Source: Flagellimonas sp947499585
Lineage (GTDB): Bacteria; Bacteroidota; Bacteroidia; Flavobacteriales; Flavobacteriaceae
Assembly (NCBI RefSeq): GCF_044596045.1
Contig: NZ_CP138995.1
Span: 372,001 to 436,000, forward strand
DNA length: 64,000 nt
Direction of reading: 5' to 3'
Shown: positions 61,459-64,000 of the stretch, piece after piece
Position numbering within the stretch: position 1 is the stretch's first letter
Layout of the letters: every line of letters starts with the position of its first letter
The notes under the pieces: generated by a model
Seen by the model: only the letters and a program-made list of their open reading frames with translations
What the model was told of the DNA's origin: nothing
Database searches by the model: none
Translations under genes and position numbers: made by a program

Positions 61459-63426
61459 GTGTTTAAAATACAAGCTATAAAAACCGAAAGCCTACATCCG
61501 CAAAAAAATATTTTAGTCTTATTTTTTTTCCTTTTTCTGGTTCCATATAGCATCTTCTCTCAAGAAATTCCAGAAGCGTTTAAGGATAAAGCTCGAAGGA
61601 TTATCCAAATGAACCCCAAGAGCTATCTTTCTTTGGATACCGAGTTGAAATCCGAAAAGAGAGATACTACCTTATTACGATATTTTGCTGATTTGTGCGA
61701 AAAGGAAAACTATTTGGAAGGACAATCCTATGCGCTGGACCAAATTGGAGCAAAATACCGTAACATTTCCAAGTTCAAGTTGGCTGTTGATCTTCATGAA
61801 AAAGCATTGGAATTAGCCGAAGAAGCCAACAATACCGAACTAAAAGTGAGAGCCCTTAACATGCTAGGCGTGGTTTACAGACGAACCGATGCAATTAAGA
61901 CCGCCTTGGATTATAATCAAAAAGCCCTAGAGCTTGCTGAGGAGGTAGAGAACCCATCCCACCATATTAAAAGAAACATTAATGTTTCATTAAATTGTAT
62001 CGGCAACCTCTACCAAACCCTGGAGCAATACGACCTTGCCATTATTCAGTTTAAAAGAGCTTTAAAATTTGAGGAAGAGCTTGGCAATAAGCTAGGTTTA
62101 GCAATCAACTACCAAAATATTGGAAATTGTCTGGAACTGAAAGATGATTTAGAAGGTGCGATGGAAAACTATAGAAAGTCGCTTGTTTATAATGAAGAAA
62201 TCAACTCCGACTACGGTAAGATTATCTGCAAAAACAGTCTTGCCCAGATTTATCTTAAACAAGATATGCCATATGCTGCATTGGTGCTGTTGGAACCTCT
62301 ACTTGAGCCGTCAAGGACCATAGGCGACTATTTTATTACCCCATTGGTATTTATCAATACAGGTTGGGCACATACAGAATTGGGCAATTATGACAAGGCA
62401 CAAAATTTTATTATAGAGGGTTTAGAGATGGCACAAACCCATAACATCCCAAGTAATATATTGTATGCCTATCAGAAGCTTTCTGATTTTGAAGAAACCC
62501 GTGGCAACTATAAGGTAGCTTACGAGTATTATAAAAAAGCAGATGAGTACGATGAGGAGATTTCCAGTGCTACCAATTTTAGGTACATGAACGATATCAT
62601 TGTCCGATATGAAGCGGACAAAAAGAATAATCAGATTTCTGTGCTGGCAAAAGAAAATGAAATTGTGCGTCTACGGCTTAGAAAGAATCAGACTACCCTA
62701 TTGGTTAGCGCATTAATCGTAGGGCTAATTTCTTCCATACTATATATTCTATATCGTCAATATCAAAGTAAGAACGAAAAAAGGGTTCTTACTTTAGAAC
62801 AAAGCATGCTCCGTAGCCAAATGAATCCTCATTTCTTGTTCAACTCGTTGAACTCGATTAAACTGTACATTATAAACAACGAGCAAAAAAATGCGGTACA
62901 TTATTTAAACAAATTTTCTAAGTTAATCCGAAAAATATTAGAGGCTTCCTCAGTAAAGGAAATCACTTTAGCAGAGGAATTAGAAACCGTAGAACTATAC
63001 ATGAATATTGAAAACATACGGTTTTCCAATGAAATAGACTTTAAGATTTCGGTGGATAAGAGTATCAATCCAGATAGCATAAAAGTGCCTTCGTTGGCAT
63101 TACAACCCTTTTTGGAAAATTCACTTTGGCATGGTCTTTCACCTAAAGAAGGTGAAAAAATTATTCATCTAAACGTCAAAAAGAAAAATCAGAGCCATGT
63201 ATCCATAGAGATCGTGGACAATGGTGTTGGGCGAGGTGTAGCCCAGACTAATAAGGAAAATAGAGTATTAAAAAGGAAGTCTGTTGGTATTCGAATCACC
63301 AAAGAACGCTTGGCCAACTTTTCCAAAGATTACCAAAATAGCTTTGAAGTGGATCTTGTTGATTTGTTTGACGAAAACGGCACCCCAAGAGGTACAAAAG
63401 TAATATTGGATATTCCTACCGTTTAG
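61459..63426 (+). CDS. LytS-type sensor histidine kinase with TPR repeats
   Basis: A 655-residue kinase. A signal sequence (ILVLFFFLFLVPYSIFSQ) is followed by about six TPR-like repeats (e.g. KLAVDLHEKALELAEEANN, NYQNIGNCLELKDDLEGAM), one transmembrane helix (LLVSALIVGLISSILYILY), the phospho-acceptor box QMNPHFLFNSLNSIKLYI with His458, and the ATPase boxes LQPFLENSLWHG, DNGVG and GIRITKERL. Start is GTG at 61459. A periplasmic TPR sensor controlling a LytTR regulator is common in Bacteroidota; the signal is unknown. Confidence 0.92.
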   Translation: MFKIQAIKTESLHPQKNILVLFFFLFLVPYSIFSQEIPEAFKDKARRIIQMNPKSYLSLDTELKSEKRDTTLLRYFADLCEKENYLEGQSYALDQIGAKYRNISKFKLAVDLHEKALELAEEANNTELKVRALNMLGVVYRRTDAIKTALDYNQKALELAEEVENPSHHIKRNINVSLNCIGNLYQTLEQYDLAIIQFKRALKFEEELGNKLGLAINYQNIGNCLELKDDLEGAMENYRKSLVYNEEINSDYGKIICKNSLAQIYLKQDMPYAALVLLEPLLEPSRTIGDYFITPLVFINTGWAHTELGNYDKAQNFIIEGLEMAQTHNIPSNILYAYQKLSDFEETRGNYKVAYEYYKKADEYDEEISSATNFRYMNDIIVRYEADKKNNQISVLAKENEIVRLRLRKNQTTLLVSALIVGLISSILYILYRQYQSKNEKRVLTLEQSMLRSQMNPHFLFNSLNSIKLYIINNEQKNAVHYLNKFSKLIRKILEASSVKEITLAEELETVELYMNIENIRFSNEIDFKISVDKSINPDSIKVPSLALQPFLENSLWHGLSPKEGEKIIHLNVKKKNQSHVSIEIVDNGVGRGVAQTNKENRVLKRKSVGIRITKERLANFSKDYQNSFEVDLVDLFDENGTPRGTKVILDIPTV

Positions 63427-63988
63427 CGGTTTCCAACGCCACTTCCTCCAATTCTCTATACCAATCTTCCCCAAATTTTCTAATCAAAGCTTCCTTTACA
63501 AACTTGTACACAGGAACCTTCAATTCTTGCCCTAAACTACATGCAGGATCGCAAATTTCCCACTTGTGATAGTTAACAGCAGTGAATTCTGAATATTCTC
63601 TTGTTCTAACAGGATACAAATGACATGAAACTGGTTTCTTCCATGTTGTTGCACCATCATTGTAAGCTTCTTCTAAGCCACACTTTGAAATCCCATTCTC
63701 TGAAAAAATAACATATGCACATTCACTTTTATTAACCAAAGGAGTTTCCCATTCTCCATCTTCTCCCTTTACAAAAGCCCCTTGTTCCATAATTGCTTCT
63801 ATGCCCTCTGCGCGCAGATAAGACTTAACATCTTTAAAAATGTCCACTAGCACTTCTGTTTCAGAATCTTCTAAAGGGGCACCGTATTGTCCATCTACGC
63901 AACAAGCTCCTTTACAAGCATTTAAATTGCAAACAAAATCGTTACTTATGATCTCTTCAGAAACAATGGTTTTTCCTATTTGGAACAT
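63416..63988 (-). CDS. DUF3109 family cysteine-rich protein
   Basis: A 190-residue cytoplasmic protein. Cysteines are arranged CNLNACKGACC near the N-terminus, and later ECAYVIF, KCGLEEAYND, SCHLYPVR and CDPACSLG. This matches DUF3109, related to the YkgJ/UPF0153 group thought to bind Zn or an Fe-S cluster. Function unknown. Its stop overlaps the kinase stop region by 11 bp on the opposite strand. Confidence 0.9.
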   Translation of the reverse strand: MFQIGKTIVSEEIISNDFVCNLNACKGACCVDGQYGAPLEDSETEVLVDIFKDVKSYLRAEGIEAIMEQGAFVKGEDGEWETPLVNKSECAYVIFSENGISKCGLEEAYNDGATTWKKPVSCHLYPVRTREYSEFTAVNYHKWEICDPACSLGQELKVPVYKFVKEALIRKFGEDWYRELEEVALETAKR

Positions 63989-64000
63989 ATTACTCTTTGC

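Noticed and set aside
1..64000. tRNA genes, CRISPR arrays, insertion sequences, prophage or integrative elements
   Set aside because: No cloverleaf, repeat-spacer array, transposase, integrase or composition shift was seen on either strand.

Overview
The window (about 38-40% GC by eye) is ordinary chromosomal DNA of a Bacteroidota member, most likely a marine Flavobacteriaceae. Support comes from TonB-dependent receptors with a carboxypeptidase-like N-terminus, DUF4386, DUF3078, DUF6503 and DUF3109 proteins, short lipoproteins, a GTG/TTG-tolerant start usage, and repeated exact matches to the Bacteroidota -7 promoter element TAnnTTTG. I see no rRNA, tRNA, CRISPR, insertion sequence, phage or integrase. 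Genus cannot be fixed from sequence alone.

Layout. 1-3.9 kb: the end of an M28 peptidase, an SDR oxidoreductase and small unknowns. 3.9-7.7 kb: a metal-homeostasis module (DtxR-type regulator and ZIP transporter, divergent from a TonB-dependent receptor). 7.8-13.3 kb: DinB protein, a lipoprotein alpha/beta hydrolase with a TlpA-like N-terminus, and a beta-propeller/CehA-type metallohydrolase. 13.4-16.1 kb: lycopene cyclase and a polyprenyl synthase (carotenoid/isoprenoid), whose promoters look nearly identical and leaderless. 16.2-17.3 kb: ECF-like sigma factor with a small membrane protein. 17.4-24.2 kb: TetR-TolC-adaptor-RND efflux operon with a likely autoregulatory operator and a strong terminator. 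24.2-36.7 kb: housekeeping (aspS, ClC-type channel, cold-shock protein, tadA, dxs, dgt) mixed with unknown lipoproteins. 36.7-41.3 kb: phosphate porin plus PiT transporter behind an unusually repeat-rich control region. 41.3-43.4 kb: yicC-gmk-nadD.

43.4-56.1 kb is the most interesting region: two divergent modules of the same design, each with a leftward operon starting with a sugar isomerase/epimerase TIM-barrel gene and a rightward GMC flavin oxidoreductase. The first leftward operon carries two DUF1080 (3-keto-disaccharide hydrolase family) proteins; the second carries two MFS transporters, a Gfo/Idh/MocA oxidoreductase and a DinB protein; the second GMC gene is followed by a Tat-type gluconate-2-dehydrogenase-subunit-3 gene. 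Together these look like a periplasmic oxidise-then-cleave route for sugars or glycosides (keto-sugar pathway), followed by uptake and cytoplasmic reduction or isomerisation.

56.1-64 kb: class Ia ribonucleotide reductase (nrdB-nrdA), a 0.5-kb stretch without a convincing gene, a LytTR response regulator with its TPR-containing histidine kinase, and a DUF3109 protein at the right edge.
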